Below, piece after piece: positions 1-6,957 of a DNA stretch of 18,869 nt. A model generated the notes under the pieces. That model was given only the letters and a program-made list of their open reading frames with translations. It did not search any database and had not been told where the DNA came from. The number at the start of each line of letters is the position of its first letter. Positions within the stretch are counted from its first letter, which is position 1. The translations under genes and the position numbers were made by a program. The DNA is from an uncultured Porphyromonadaceae bacterium (lineage in GTDB: Bacteria > Bacteroidota > Bacteroidia > Bacteroidales > Muribaculaceae). The stretch spans positions 1-18,869 of the forward strand of contig CABRZA010000030.1 in NCBI GenBank assembly GCA_902475285.1, written 5' to 3'.

Positions 1-12
1 GAGGGGCGGAGG

Positions 13-43
13 TTGATTTATATAAATTTAAATGTTAATTTTG
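13..43 (+). promoter_or_regulatory. Bacteroidota-type promoter for trigger factor
   Basis: A TTG at 13-15 (preceded by G, so one base short of TTTG) is followed after 20 nt by TAATTTTG at 36-43, which fits the Bacteroidota -7 consensus TAnnTTTG exactly. The region between is AT-rich. Transcription would start near position 50, giving a leader of about 58 nt before the trigger factor ATG. The call rests on consensus and spacing only. Confidence 0.6.
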
Positions 44-51
44 CATCCCAA

Positions 52-67
52 ATGCCCGTCCGGGCGT
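52..67 (+). other. Short GC hairpin in the trigger factor leader
   Basis: GCCC (54-57) and GGGC (62-65) pair around a four-base loop, extended by one A-T and one G-T pair, with TTTT directly after it. It lies between the predicted start of transcription and the tig start codon. The stem is short; it may be a weak attenuator or leader structure, or chance. No known riboswitch or protein-binding motif is recognisable. Confidence 0.25.
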
Positions 68-107
68 TTTACAACCGATTTGAATCACCAAATAACTATC
101 ATAACTA

Positions 108-1511
108 ATGGAAGTAACACTCGAAAAGAAAGGCGAACTCGAAGGCGAGATTGTGGTAAATCTCGTAGAAGCCGACTACGCCGACCGTGTCACCAAAGAA
201 CTCAAAGAGATAGGCCAGAAGCGCCAGATTCCCGGTTTCCGCAAGGGCCACGTGGAAATGTCGCAGCTCCGCAAGCGCTTCGGCAAGGAAGTGAAGGCCG
301 GCGTGCTCAACGACATTGCCTCCGACGCAGCCATAAAATATATCCAGGACAACCAGCTCGACATCCTGGGCCAGCCCCTGCCGGTAGTAAGCGAGGAAAT
401 GAGCCTCGACAACACCGACTTCACCTTCCGCTATGAGGTGGGCTTCGCTCCGGCACTCGACATGAAGTTCGACGACTCGGTAGAACTCGACTTCTACAAC
501 ATCGCCGTAACCGACGAGATGATCAACGAGCAGATTCAGAACATGCTCAACCAGGCCGGAACTCAGGAACCCGCCACCGAATACGCCGAGCGCGCTCTCG
601 TGAAGGGCGAAATCAAGCAGCTCGACGCCGAGGGCAATGTGCTCGAAGGCGGCATTCAGGTTGAGGAAGGCATCGTGGCACCGTTCCACTTCAAGTCGGC
701 CGACGAAGCCAAGAAGTTCGAAGGCACCAAGGTTGGCGACGTGGTTGTTTTCAACCCCTTCGACACCTGCGACGGCAATGAGGCAGAAGTAGCGTCGATG
801 CTCCATATCGACCGCGACCGCGTGGAAGATGCCCGCTCGAACTTCGCCTTCACCATCAAGGAATTCATAGTGCACAAAGCCGCCGAAATCGGCCAGGAGT
901 TCTACGACAAGGTATTCGGCGCCGACACCGTGCACAATGAAGAAGAATTCCGCCAGAAAGTGAGCGAAATGATAGCCCAGGCCCTCCAGCCCAACAGCCG
1001 CCAGCTCTTCACCCGCATGGCCGAAGACTACCTCATGGAAACCTACGGCACCAAGATGGAGCTGCCCCTCGACTTCCTGCGCAAGTTCATGGCCCGCACC
1101 AGCGAAATCAAGGAAGAAGACGTGCCCGCAGCCCTCGACAACGCCGTTCCGGGCATCAAGTGGGAAATCATCGAGAGCAAGGCTGCCGACGTGCTCGGCG
1201 TGAAGCTCACCGAAGACGACCTCAAGGCCTTCGCCCACAACGTGGCCGTGGAGCAGCTCTTCAGCTACGGCATGGGCCACATGGCAGAGCAGATGGCCGA
1301 CTATCTTGCCGAAAACCTTCTCAACGACAAGAACCAGCGCCAGCAGATAGCCCGTCAGGCCTACAACGCAAAGCTCATGAGCGCTATCCACAACTCGGTG
1401 AAGCTCAACGAGAAGACCGTAAGCCTCGACGAGTTCCGCACGATGGTATCGGCCCTCAATAACGCTTCGGGCGCCGAAGTGGCAGCCACCGAGGAACCCG
1501 CTCAGGAATAA
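108..1511 (+). CDS. tig: Trigger factor (ribosome-associated chaperone)
   Basis: This is a cytosolic chaperone that docks at the ribosome exit tunnel and shields nascent chains. At 467 aa it has about the usual family length. The N-terminal ribosome-binding domain (about 1-115) carries the signature loop as IPGFRKGHVEMS at residues 41-52. The lysine and proline usual after GFRxG (GFRxGKxP) are replaced by H48 and E50. The middle region (about 150-250) contains a GTKVGDVVVFNPFD stretch, but I see no intact FKBP-type prolyl isomerase motifs, so isomerase activity is doubtful. The remainder is the helical C-terminal domain (about 260-445), followed by an acidic, alanine-rich tail. The ATG at 108 gives the proper family N-terminus (MEVTLEKKGELEGEIVV). 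It is the only plus-strand gene here, with its own promoter and terminator. Confidence 0.93.
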   Translation: MEVTLEKKGELEGEIVVNLVEADYADRVTKELKEIGQKRQIPGFRKGHVEMSQLRKRFGKEVKAGVLNDIASDAAIKYIQDNQLDILGQPLPVVSEEMSLDNTDFTFRYEVGFAPALDMKFDDSVELDFYNIAVTDEMINEQIQNMLNQAGTQEPATEYAERALVKGEIKQLDAEGNVLEGGIQVEEGIVAPFHFKSADEAKKFEGTKVGDVVVFNPFDTCDGNEAEVASMLHIDRDRVEDARSNFAFTIKEFIVHKAAEIGQEFYDKVFGADTVHNEEEFRQKVSEMIAQALQPNSRQLFTRMAEDYLMETYGTKMELPLDFLRKFMARTSEIKEEDVPAALDNAVPGIKWEIIESKAADVLGVKLTEDDLKAFAHNVAVEQLFSYGMGHMAEQMADYLAENLLNDKNQRQQIARQAYNAKLMSAIHNSVKLNEKTVSLDEFRTMVSALNNASGAEVAATEEPAQE

Positions 1512-1524
1512 TCCCCTCCCCCAC

Positions 1525-1566
1525 AAAAAATCTGCACGCCGGCGGTGTCGGTGTGCAGATTTTTTT
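1525..1566. terminator. Bidirectional intrinsic terminator between convergent genes
   Basis: Thirteen bases (1525-1537, AAAAAATCTGCAC) pair perfectly with 1553-1565 (GTGCAGATTTTTT) around a 15-nt loop. A-runs on the left and T-runs on the right make it work in both directions. It starts 13 nt after the tig stop codon and ends about 28 nt from the stop codon of the convergent polyferredoxin gene, so it should end both transcripts. Confidence 0.9.
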
Positions 1567-1594
1567 ATGCGGTAGAGAACTTCACGCCCGGCGC

Positions 1595-2308
1595 TTACTC
1601 CCGGGCGACGGCTGCATTTGCGGGAGTGACGGGAGTGAGGGCGGGTACTTTGAGAGGGCAGCCGGCCACGCATTGGGAGCATTTGAGACAATCGGGATGA
1701 AGGAAGCCTTCGGCGACGGCACGGCTCTCGTAGGGTTTGAGCTGCATGGGGCACACGGCAGAGCACAGGCGGCACTTGGTGGTGCAGCGCTCCGACACTA
1801 CCACGCGGCGATAGCCCACGGGTATACGCCCCGAGCGCGGCGACGCCCACGACGACAGCGTGCCCATGGGGCAGAAGGAGCACCACGTACGAGGTGCGTA
1901 GACAAACGACAGCGCGACACCCACTATGGTGGTTATGAGGATGATAGTCCAGAACACACGGCCCATGGCGCCCCAGTCGGGCCACGCACGGTACATCTGC
2001 ACGCCGAACATGGTGAATATGAACAACACCATGAACGTTCGGAACCCGCGTGTGCGCACGAAGGCCGGTATTGGCCTGTGCGGCGAGTATTTTGCCAATA
2101 TCTTGTCGTAGAGGCTGCCACGGGGGCATGCGTTGCCACACCACCAGCGGCCCTTCTTCACGGCGAAGGCCACAGGCGCTATCATGCATATGATTGCCAG
2201 GAAACCCACCACGGGGTAGAAATATCCGGCCACAAGATAGGCCAGGAGTATCCAATAGAGCGAGAATCCTCCTTTGGGGAGAGAGCGGAAAAATTGTTTT
2301 TTAGCCAT
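1595..2308 (-). CDS. Membrane-bound 4Fe-4S polyferredoxin (NapH/NosR/YccM-like)
   Basis: The protein is 237 aa with about four hydrophobic segments (roughly 15-30, 32-50, 90-106 and 117-137). It has the paired cysteine motifs of the NapH/NosR/CcoG-like membrane ferredoxins: CGNACP (C57, C61) and CSFCP (C143, C146). A C-terminal ferredoxin domain follows, with two 4Fe-4S ligand sets: CxxxCxxCxxxCP at 175-187 and CxxCxxCxxxCP at 207-218. It is probably an electron carrier at the cytoplasmic membrane. The electron donor and acceptor cannot be read from the context: no nitrate, nitrous oxide or oxidase genes are nearby. It starts 26 nt after the dnaB stop codon with no clear promoter between, so it is probably the last gene of that operon. 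The family is well supported; the specific role is unknown. Confidence 0.85.
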   Translation of the reverse strand: MAKKQFFRSLPKGGFSLYWILLAYLVAGYFYPVVGFLAIICMIAPVAFAVKKGRWWCGNACPRGSLYDKILAKYSPHRPIPAFVRTRGFRTFMVLFIFTMFGVQMYRAWPDWGAMGRVFWTIILITTIVGVALSFVYAPRTWCSFCPMGTLSSWASPRSGRIPVGYRRVVVSERCTTKCRLCSAVCPMQLKPYESRAVAEGFLHPDCLKCSQCVAGCPLKVPALTPVTPANAAVARE

Positions 2309-2334
2309 ACGGCACGGTGCTTAATGTATTAATG

Positions 2335-3900
2335 TCAAAACTGTTCGGTTTCGTCGCTCATGAAGGCGGCGTTTGGCCCCAGACCGAGGGCGGCGGTGTC
2401 GGCGGCGGCCTGCTCGGGATTGGCAGGAGCTACGGCAGTGGCGGCATTGGCCTCGTTGTCGATGGCCGAAACCGAACCGTACTGGCTCTGTGTGGTCTCG
2501 TCCCAGTTCTCGAAGCGCACAAACTCCTTGCGGAAGAACATATTGACGTCGTCGACGGCACCGCTTCGGTGCTTTGCGATGATAAATTCCACCTTGCCCA
2601 CGATGTTGTTGCCGGCCTCGTCGGTTGCCGACTTGGTGTAGTACTCCGGGCGGTGGATGAAGCACACGATGTCGGCGTCCTGCTCGATGGCGCCCGACTC
2701 GCGGAGGTCGGAGAGCTGCGGGCGCTTGTCCTTGTTGCCTCGGTCTTCCACCTTACGGTTGAGCTGCGACAGAGCGATGATGGGGATGTTGAGTTCCTTT
2801 GCCAACTCTTTGAGCGAGCGCGATATGGTGCTCACCTCCTGCTCGCGCGAGCCAAGCTTCACGCCGGCAGTCATGAGCTGGAGATAGTCGATTACGATGA
2901 GCTTGATGTCGTGCTCGCGCACCAGACGGCGTGCTTTGGTGCGGAGCTCGAGCATCGACAGGCCCGATGTATCGTCGACATAAAGCGGGAGACCTTGCAG
3001 ACGCTGCAGGCGGTTCATCATCATCACCCATTCGGCGTCGGAGAGCTTGCCGCTCTTGATTTTGTCGCCCGGCATCTCGCAGGCATTTGATATCAGACGG
3101 TTCACGAGCTGCACATTGCTCATTTCGAGCGAGAAGACAGCCACGGGGTCGTTGTGCATGGCCACGTTGAGAGCCATGGAGAGCACGAATGCCGTCTTGC
3201 CCATGGCCGGGCGCGCGGCGATGATGATAAGGTCGGAGTTTTGCCAGCCGGAGGTTATCTTGTCGAGCGCAGGGAAGCCCGTGGCGATGCCGCTTATGCC
3301 GTCGTTGCGCGTGCTGGCGGCCTTAATCTTGTCGAGCGACAGCTGGATGATGGGGTCGATTTGCATGACCTCGCGCTTGAGGTTTCGCTGCGAAATCTCA
3401 AAGAGGCGACTCTCGGCTTCTTGGAGAAGGTCGTCGATGTCGTTGCTCTCGTCGAAGGCCCCGTTCTCAATGTTGGTGGCGAAGCCTATGAGCTGGCGTG
3501 CGAGGTATTTCTGCGCCACGATGCGTGCATGGAACTCGATATGCGCCGCCGACACCACGTTGCCCGAGAGGTTGGCGATATATGCGGCACCGCCCACCTT
3601 CTCGAGGTCGCCGGTGCGGCGCAGGCTCTGCGTAACCGTCATGAGGTCGATTGGTTCCTGCTTCAGGCCGAGCATCTGGATGGCGTTGTATATCACGGCA
3701 TGGCGCGGCTCGTAGAAGCTTTCGGGCGAGAGGAGGTCGCACACCTGCGAGAACGCGTCCTTCTCGAGCATCAGCGCTCCGAGCACCGAGGCCTCGAAGT
3801 CGGTGGCGCGTGGCACCAGCCGCCCGGCCACATCGGGCACGGGCTGCTGCGGGGCGTTGCGGCGCTGTCGGTCGCCGTAGCTGTTGTCGGTAGGCATCAT
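2335..3900 (-). CDS. dnaB: Replicative DNA helicase DnaB
   Basis: This is the hexameric 5'-3' helicase of the replication fork. The 521-aa protein has the N-terminal all-helical domain (about 31-135) and the RecA-like helicase domain (about 185-465). Visible motifs are Walker A ARPAMGKT (229-236), FSLEMS (256-261), Walker B LIVIDYLQLM (334-343), ALSQLNR (376-382) and SDLRESGAIEQDAD (397-410). The N-terminus has a short polar extension, and residues about 470-521 form an alanine-rich low-complexity tail. There is no intein. The start is ATGATG; its first ATG overlaps the TGA of the upstream OmpA-domain gene (ATGA), which suggests translational coupling. It would be transcribed from the promoter upstream of the DUF4290 gene. 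Confidence 0.96.
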   Translation of the reverse strand: MMPTDNSYGDRQRRNAPQQPVPDVAGRLVPRATDFEASVLGALMLEKDAFSQVCDLLSPESFYEPRHAVIYNAIQMLGLKQEPIDLMTVTQSLRRTGDLEKVGGAAYIANLSGNVVSAAHIEFHARIVAQKYLARQLIGFATNIENGAFDESNDIDDLLQEAESRLFEISQRNLKREVMQIDPIIQLSLDKIKAASTRNDGISGIATGFPALDKITSGWQNSDLIIIAARPAMGKTAFVLSMALNVAMHNDPVAVFSLEMSNVQLVNRLISNACEMPGDKIKSGKLSDAEWVMMMNRLQRLQGLPLYVDDTSGLSMLELRTKARRLVREHDIKLIVIDYLQLMTAGVKLGSREQEVSTISRSLKELAKELNIPIIALSQLNRKVEDRGNKDKRPQLSDLRESGAIEQDADIVCFIHRPEYYTKSATDEAGNNIVGKVEFIIAKHRSGAVDDVNMFFRKEFVRFENWDETTQSQYGSVSAIDNEANAATAVAPANPEQAAADTAALGLGPNAAFMSDETEQF

Positions 3901-4514
3901 TTCTTGCGTAGTTTGTCGATATATTGCTGCGTGGGCACGAAGGAAATTTCCACACGGCGGTTGCGCGCGCGGTTGTCCATGCCGCTGTTGGAGGCTACGG
4001 GCTCGTCGGCACCGAGGCCGAAGACGGCAAAAGGCGTGGCGTCGAGAGCCAGTGCCGATGCAAAGTAAGCATCGACAGCCTCGGCGCGGGCCTCGGTGAG
4101 CTCGTAGGCATACTCCTCGTCGCCGGTATCGTCGGAGTGGACGGCTATCACAATCTTATAGTTGTCGGTGCGCTTCACATAGGGTATGAGTCGGCTCAGC
4201 AGACCGCGGCCCGTGCCCTTGAGCTCGCGCGCATTGGCTACGAAAAGGCTCGATGCGGGAATGGTGACGGTGACGACCTCGCCCGAGCGCAGGCTCTGAG
4301 CGTTGAAGCCGGCCTGCTTGAAAGTACGCATGAGGTTGCCCATGGCCGACGCCACAAGGGCGTTGTGCTTGGCCGGTACGGCGGGCGTCGACATGACGGT
4401 CTCGATGTCGAGGGCTTCGTCGGCGGCGTCGCCCGGCGCCTCGGCCCAAAGGCAGGGAGCCACGACAAGAGTCATGACAAGAATAAGCAGGCGGGAGAGA
4501 CAGGAAATACGCAT
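3897..4514 (-). CDS. Exported OmpA-domain protein
   Basis: This 205-aa protein has an N-terminal signal peptide (about 1-24, cleavage plausible after LWA). The cysteine at 21 is preceded by proline, so it is not a good lipobox. A linker leads to an OmpA-C-like peptidoglycan-binding domain at about 75-193. Its motifs are HSDDTG at 126-131 followed by YELTEARAEAV at 137-147, GLGADEPVASN at 166-176, and NRARNRRVEI at 181-190. It probably binds peptidoglycan in the periplasm; there is no beta-barrel, so it is not a full OmpA porin. The start is 2 nt after the stop codon of the small acidic gene, and its TGA overlaps the dnaB ATG. The specific role is unknown. Confidence 0.88.
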   Translation of the reverse strand: MRISCLSRLLILVMTLVVAPCLWAEAPGDAADEALDIETVMSTPAVPAKHNALVASAMGNLMRTFKQAGFNAQSLRSGEVVTVTIPASSLFVANARELKGTGRGLLSRLIPYVKRTDNYKIVIAVHSDDTGDEEYAYELTEARAEAVDAYFASALALDATPFAVFGLGADEPVASNSGMDNRARNRRVEISFVPTQQYIDKLRKK

Positions 4515-4516
4515 AA

Positions 4517-4822
4517 TCAGTCCATGAGGCTTTCCTCGTAGCCTATTTCGGCGCGAACCATGGCCTCGACCTGCGCGGCGTCGAAACGCACGCGTGCCGG
4601 GCGGCGGCGCAACTGCTTCATGACAAAGTCAACTATGGCGGCAATGTCGGCGGCGTCCTCCGCGTCGTCGTCATCGTCGAGCGACACGTCGAGGTCGCCG
4701 TGTTCCTCATAATAGTCGTATACAATGTCGAGCACCTCGAGGGCGTCGTCGGCCGTACATTCGGCCGGTGCTATGGCTGCCTTCATGGCGGCGGCGGCGG
4801 CATCTTCGTCGAATTCTTTCAT
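4517..4822 (-). CDS. Small acidic protein of unknown function
   Basis: A 101-aa protein starting MKEFDEDAAAAAMKAA. I do not recognise the family. The first two thirds are acidic, with a run of five aspartates near residues 49-53, then a basic patch (KQLRRRPARVRF, 69-80) and a mixed C-terminus. It has no signal peptide or membrane segment. The reading frame stays open further upstream through rimM, but that extension has the arginine-rich composition of a frame shadow. The ATG at 4822 lies 11 nt after the rimM stop codon, so it is preferred. The next gene (OmpA-domain) begins 2 nt after its stop codon. The tight operon position supports it as real. Confidence 0.75.
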   Translation of the reverse strand: MKEFDEDAAAAAMKAAIAPAECTADDALEVLDIVYDYYEEHGDLDVSLDDDDDAEDAADIAAIVDFVMKQLRRRPARVRFDAAQVEAMVRAEIGYEESLMD

Positions 4823-4833
4823 TTCATAAAGTG

Positions 4834-5340
4834 TTAAAACAGACCGTCGGGGAGAGTCATCGCCACCGTGCGCGTATCGGCATCGATGGAGTCGATGAGT
4901 TCGGGAGCGGCGGGAATGAGCACCTCCTCGCCGTGGCGGTCGACAATAAAAAGAGCGTTTTCGGTGCTGAAATCCACATCGTCGATGCAGCCGACTACCT
5001 CGCCGCCGGCCACGATGGTGAAGCCCGTGAGGTCGTCGAGGTAGAAGCCTTCCGAGTCGTCGTCGGACAGGTCGGACATGTCCGACTCGGCAAAGATTGT
5101 CTTCGATGCAAGAAGGGCGGCTTGAGCTTCGGTGTCGACACCTTTGAGAGTCAGGAGCAGGCCGGCGCCCTTCGTGCGCACCGCCTCTACACGGAAGGGT
5201 ACGGGGATACCGTCGATTTCGGCAAACACAAAGCTGCCGGCCACCACGTCGCGCCCTTCGTCGGGCATGGCGGCTATCTCGCCCTTTATGCCGTGCGGCT
5301 TGCCGAAGACGCCTATCTCCACAAGGTCGAGCCCTTTCAT
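4834..5340 (-). CDS. rimM: Ribosome maturation factor RimM
   Basis: RimM binds ribosomal protein S19 and helps mature the head of the 30S subunit. The 168-aa length is typical. The N-terminal RimM domain opens with VEIGVFGKPHGIKGEI (7-22). The C-terminal PRC-barrel runs from about 97 (EGFYLDDLTGFTIV) to 168, with the usual VLIPA segment at 140-144. The linker at 85-97 is unusually acidic (ESDMSDLSDDDSE). The start codon overlaps the stop of the DUF4290 gene as ATGA, and the purine-rich codons of that gene's lysine tail lie just upstream, where a ribosome-binding site would be. Confidence 0.94.
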   Translation of the reverse strand: MKGLDLVEIGVFGKPHGIKGEIAAMPDEGRDVVAGSFVFAEIDGIPVPFRVEAVRTKGAGLLLTLKGVDTEAQAALLASKTIFAESDMSDLSDDDSEGFYLDDLTGFTIVAGGEVVGCIDDVDFSTENALFIVDRHGEEVLIPAAPELIDSIDADTRTVAMTLPDGLF

Positions 5341-5930
5341 TTCTTGCCTTTCTTCTTCTTGCCCGAAGGCGTGGGGGCGTGTTTGAACTCTTGCAGCCGT
5401 ATTCGCTCGGGGTCGGCCTCGATGCGTCCATGCGACATCATTCGGAGGTCTTTGAGTATGCGACGGTCGTCGACACCTTCGGGGTTGGCGGCCATGAGCG
5501 TCTTCTTCATCTGATTGGCCACGAGAGTGATGAGGGCATCGCGCTCGTCGCCTGGTTCCATCTCGCAGGCGGTGTCGATAAGGCGCAGTATGAGCTTGCC
5601 GTAGTGGCGCATGGGGAGCGCGCCGGTGCGCTCGAGGGGCACGGGGTCGGGCATCTCGCCGAAGACGGCACGGTCGACATGCTCGTAGGGCCAGTCGATG
5701 TCGAGCTCGAAGTTACTCATTATGGCGAGGTGATCCCAAAGCTTGCGCATATACTCCTCGGTGTCACCGGTTGGCGGAAACAGTGTCAGCATGGAGTCGA
5801 CAATCGTGGCGGCGCATACATTGCGCTCCTCACGGTCGGGAATCTGCAGACAGTAGTCCACCATATTCTGTATGTTGCGCCCGTACTCGGGCAGTATGAG
5901 TCGTTTCTGAAGATTTGAATAAGTCAGCAT
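5337..5930 (-). CDS. DUF4290 family protein
   Basis: This 197-aa cytosolic protein matches the Bacteroidota-specific DUF4290 family as I know it. Hallmarks are an N-terminal RLILPEYGRNIQNMV stretch (11-25), the IPDREERN turn, an FPPTGDTEEYMRKLWDHLAIMSNFELDIDWP-type region split around residues 51-81, and a lysine-rich C-terminus (SGKKKKGKK). No catalytic function is established for the family. It is the first gene of the operon with rimM. In related genomes I recall murA sitting between these two genes; it is absent here. Translation of the last codons overlaps the rimM start. Confidence 0.87.
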   Translation of the reverse strand: MLTYSNLQKRLILPEYGRNIQNMVDYCLQIPDREERNVCAATIVDSMLTLFPPTGDTEEYMRKLWDHLAIMSNFELDIDWPYEHVDRAVFGEMPDPVPLERTGALPMRHYGKLILRLIDTACEMEPGDERDALITLVANQMKKTLMAANPEGVDDRRILKDLRMMSHGRIEADPERIRLQEFKHAPTPSGKKKKGKK

Positions 5931-5952
5931 GGCAGGTAGCTGTTAGGGTCTT

Positions 5953-5983
5953 CAAAGTTAGCAAAAAAATCGCGGAGCACAAA
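5953..5983 (-). promoter_or_regulatory. Bacteroidota-type promoter for the DUF4290-rimM-dnaB operon
   Basis: Read on the minus strand, TTTG (5983-5980) is followed after exactly 19 nt by TAACTTTG (5960-5953), matching the -33/-7 consensus TTTG-N19-20-TAnnTTTG fully. Transcription would start about 15-20 nt before the DUF4290 ATG. The spacer contains a run of seven T (5969-5963), which may also help stop readthrough from the upstream unit. No other promoter of this quality was seen between here and the polyferredoxin gene. Confidence 0.75.
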
Positions 5984-5998
5984 ATCGGCAAAGGCGCG

Positions 5999-6919
5999 TC
6001 ATATCGACAGTCCGGTGCGCTCCAGGAGGCCGAAGAGTAGGTTCATGATGTGCACGGCATTTCCGGTTTCGCCCTTGGTGAGGGCGTCCATCGAAGCGTC
6101 GACCATCAGACGGTCTCCGTCGGCATTGAGGCGTATGAGGCATTTGTTGCTGCCCCGGAGGTCCTCGTCGACGGCACCGGCGCCCCCGATGATGTGTACG
6201 AAGCTGTGGTCGTCGTAGCTCTCGCGGTAGAGGCGTGCGATTTCCTCGATGGCCATGGGAGCCTCGAACTCCACATGGATGTCGAGGCGCTCGAAGGTCG
6301 AGGGTTCGGGCAAGAGCTCAAGCTCGAAATCCGTCACCGCACCGGGGAGGATTGCATTGAGGATGTCGACGGACTCCGAAGCACCGGCTGCATACGCGTC
6401 GCTTGCATCGGGTGTTGCCAGCGTTGCCTTGACGGCCCCGGGCAGTATTCCGGCCTTAACCAGAGGCAGAAGAGAGAGCTCGATGAGCATCGCCGCAGGC
6501 GCCGGCGACACGGCATAGCGCGCGCCGCGCACAAGTGCCTTGCGGAAATATTCCGGCAGCCCGTAGACGGGAGCGCCTTCACTGCCGGCGATAGCGTCGG
6601 CGCGAAGGGCCGGAGCCGACCCGAGCACTATGAGGCGGAATTCGGGGTCGGCGCCCAGACTCCCGGCAATTTCTTCCGTAAGGTTTTCCGCATCAATCAC
6701 AAAGAGGACATCCAGGCCGTCGAGTACAAGCTCGCGCTCGAGGGTAAGGTCGGTCTCGCCGGCGTAGACGGGATGCAGCTCGGCCAAAGGCACAGTGTTG
6801 CCGACAGGCGAGGCCACACAGCGGAGGTCGACGTCGGGATGCCGCAGCAGCAGGCGCAGCAGCTGTTTGCGTTCGGGACTGTTGATGGCGGCAGGACCGT
6901 AGATTCCAACTTTAATCAT
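5999..6919 (-). CDS. ArgC-like protein lacking the catalytic cysteine (probable pseudoenzyme)
   Basis: The 306-aa protein resembles N-acetyl-gamma-glutamyl-phosphate reductase in several places: QLLRLLLRHPDVDL (19-32), PVYGLPEYFRKALV (117-130), LIELSLLPLVKAG (145-157), and the C-terminal KGETGNAVHIMNLLFG (282-297). The active-site motif NPGCYPT is replaced by SPAPAAM (138-144), so the cysteine position is a proline. The nucleotide-binding GATGYTG is replaced by GPAAINS (8-14), and I find no SGAGR or HRHxPE motif. It therefore should not carry out the ArgC reduction. There is no frameshift, stop or length loss, so it is probably a maintained protein with another role. It follows waaA by 38 nt, probably in one operon. 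No arginine genes are nearby. Confidence 0.75.
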   Translation of the reverse strand: MIKVGIYGPAAINSPERKQLLRLLLRHPDVDLRCVASPVGNTVPLAELHPVYAGETDLTLERELVLDGLDVLFVIDAENLTEEIAGSLGADPEFRLIVLGSAPALRADAIAGSEGAPVYGLPEYFRKALVRGARYAVSPAPAAMLIELSLLPLVKAGILPGAVKATLATPDASDAYAAGASESVDILNAILPGAVTDFELELLPEPSTFERLDIHVEFEAPMAIEEIARLYRESYDDHSFVHIIGGAGAVDEDLRGSNKCLIRLNADGDRLMVDASMDALTKGETGNAVHIMNLLFGLLERTGLSI

Positions 6920-6957
6920 GATACTGAGAGGCGATAAGGTGTTGAGAAAGAGATGGA

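Noticed and set aside
105..2255. 716-aa open frame on the minus strand across tig, the terminator and the polyferredoxin gene
   Set aside because: It crosses two well-supported genes and a strong terminator, has no coherent domain, and has the composition of an antisense shadow.
4823..5431. Upstream extension of the small acidic gene through rimM (304-aa frame)
   Set aside because: The extension overlaps rimM and part of the DUF4290 gene in another frame and is arginine-rich shadow sequence; the ATG at 4822 fits the operon spacing.
5961..5998. Possible intrinsic terminator after the ArgC-like gene
   Set aside because: There is a run of seven T on the minus strand but no stable hairpin directly before it; the run sits in the spacer of a strong promoter.
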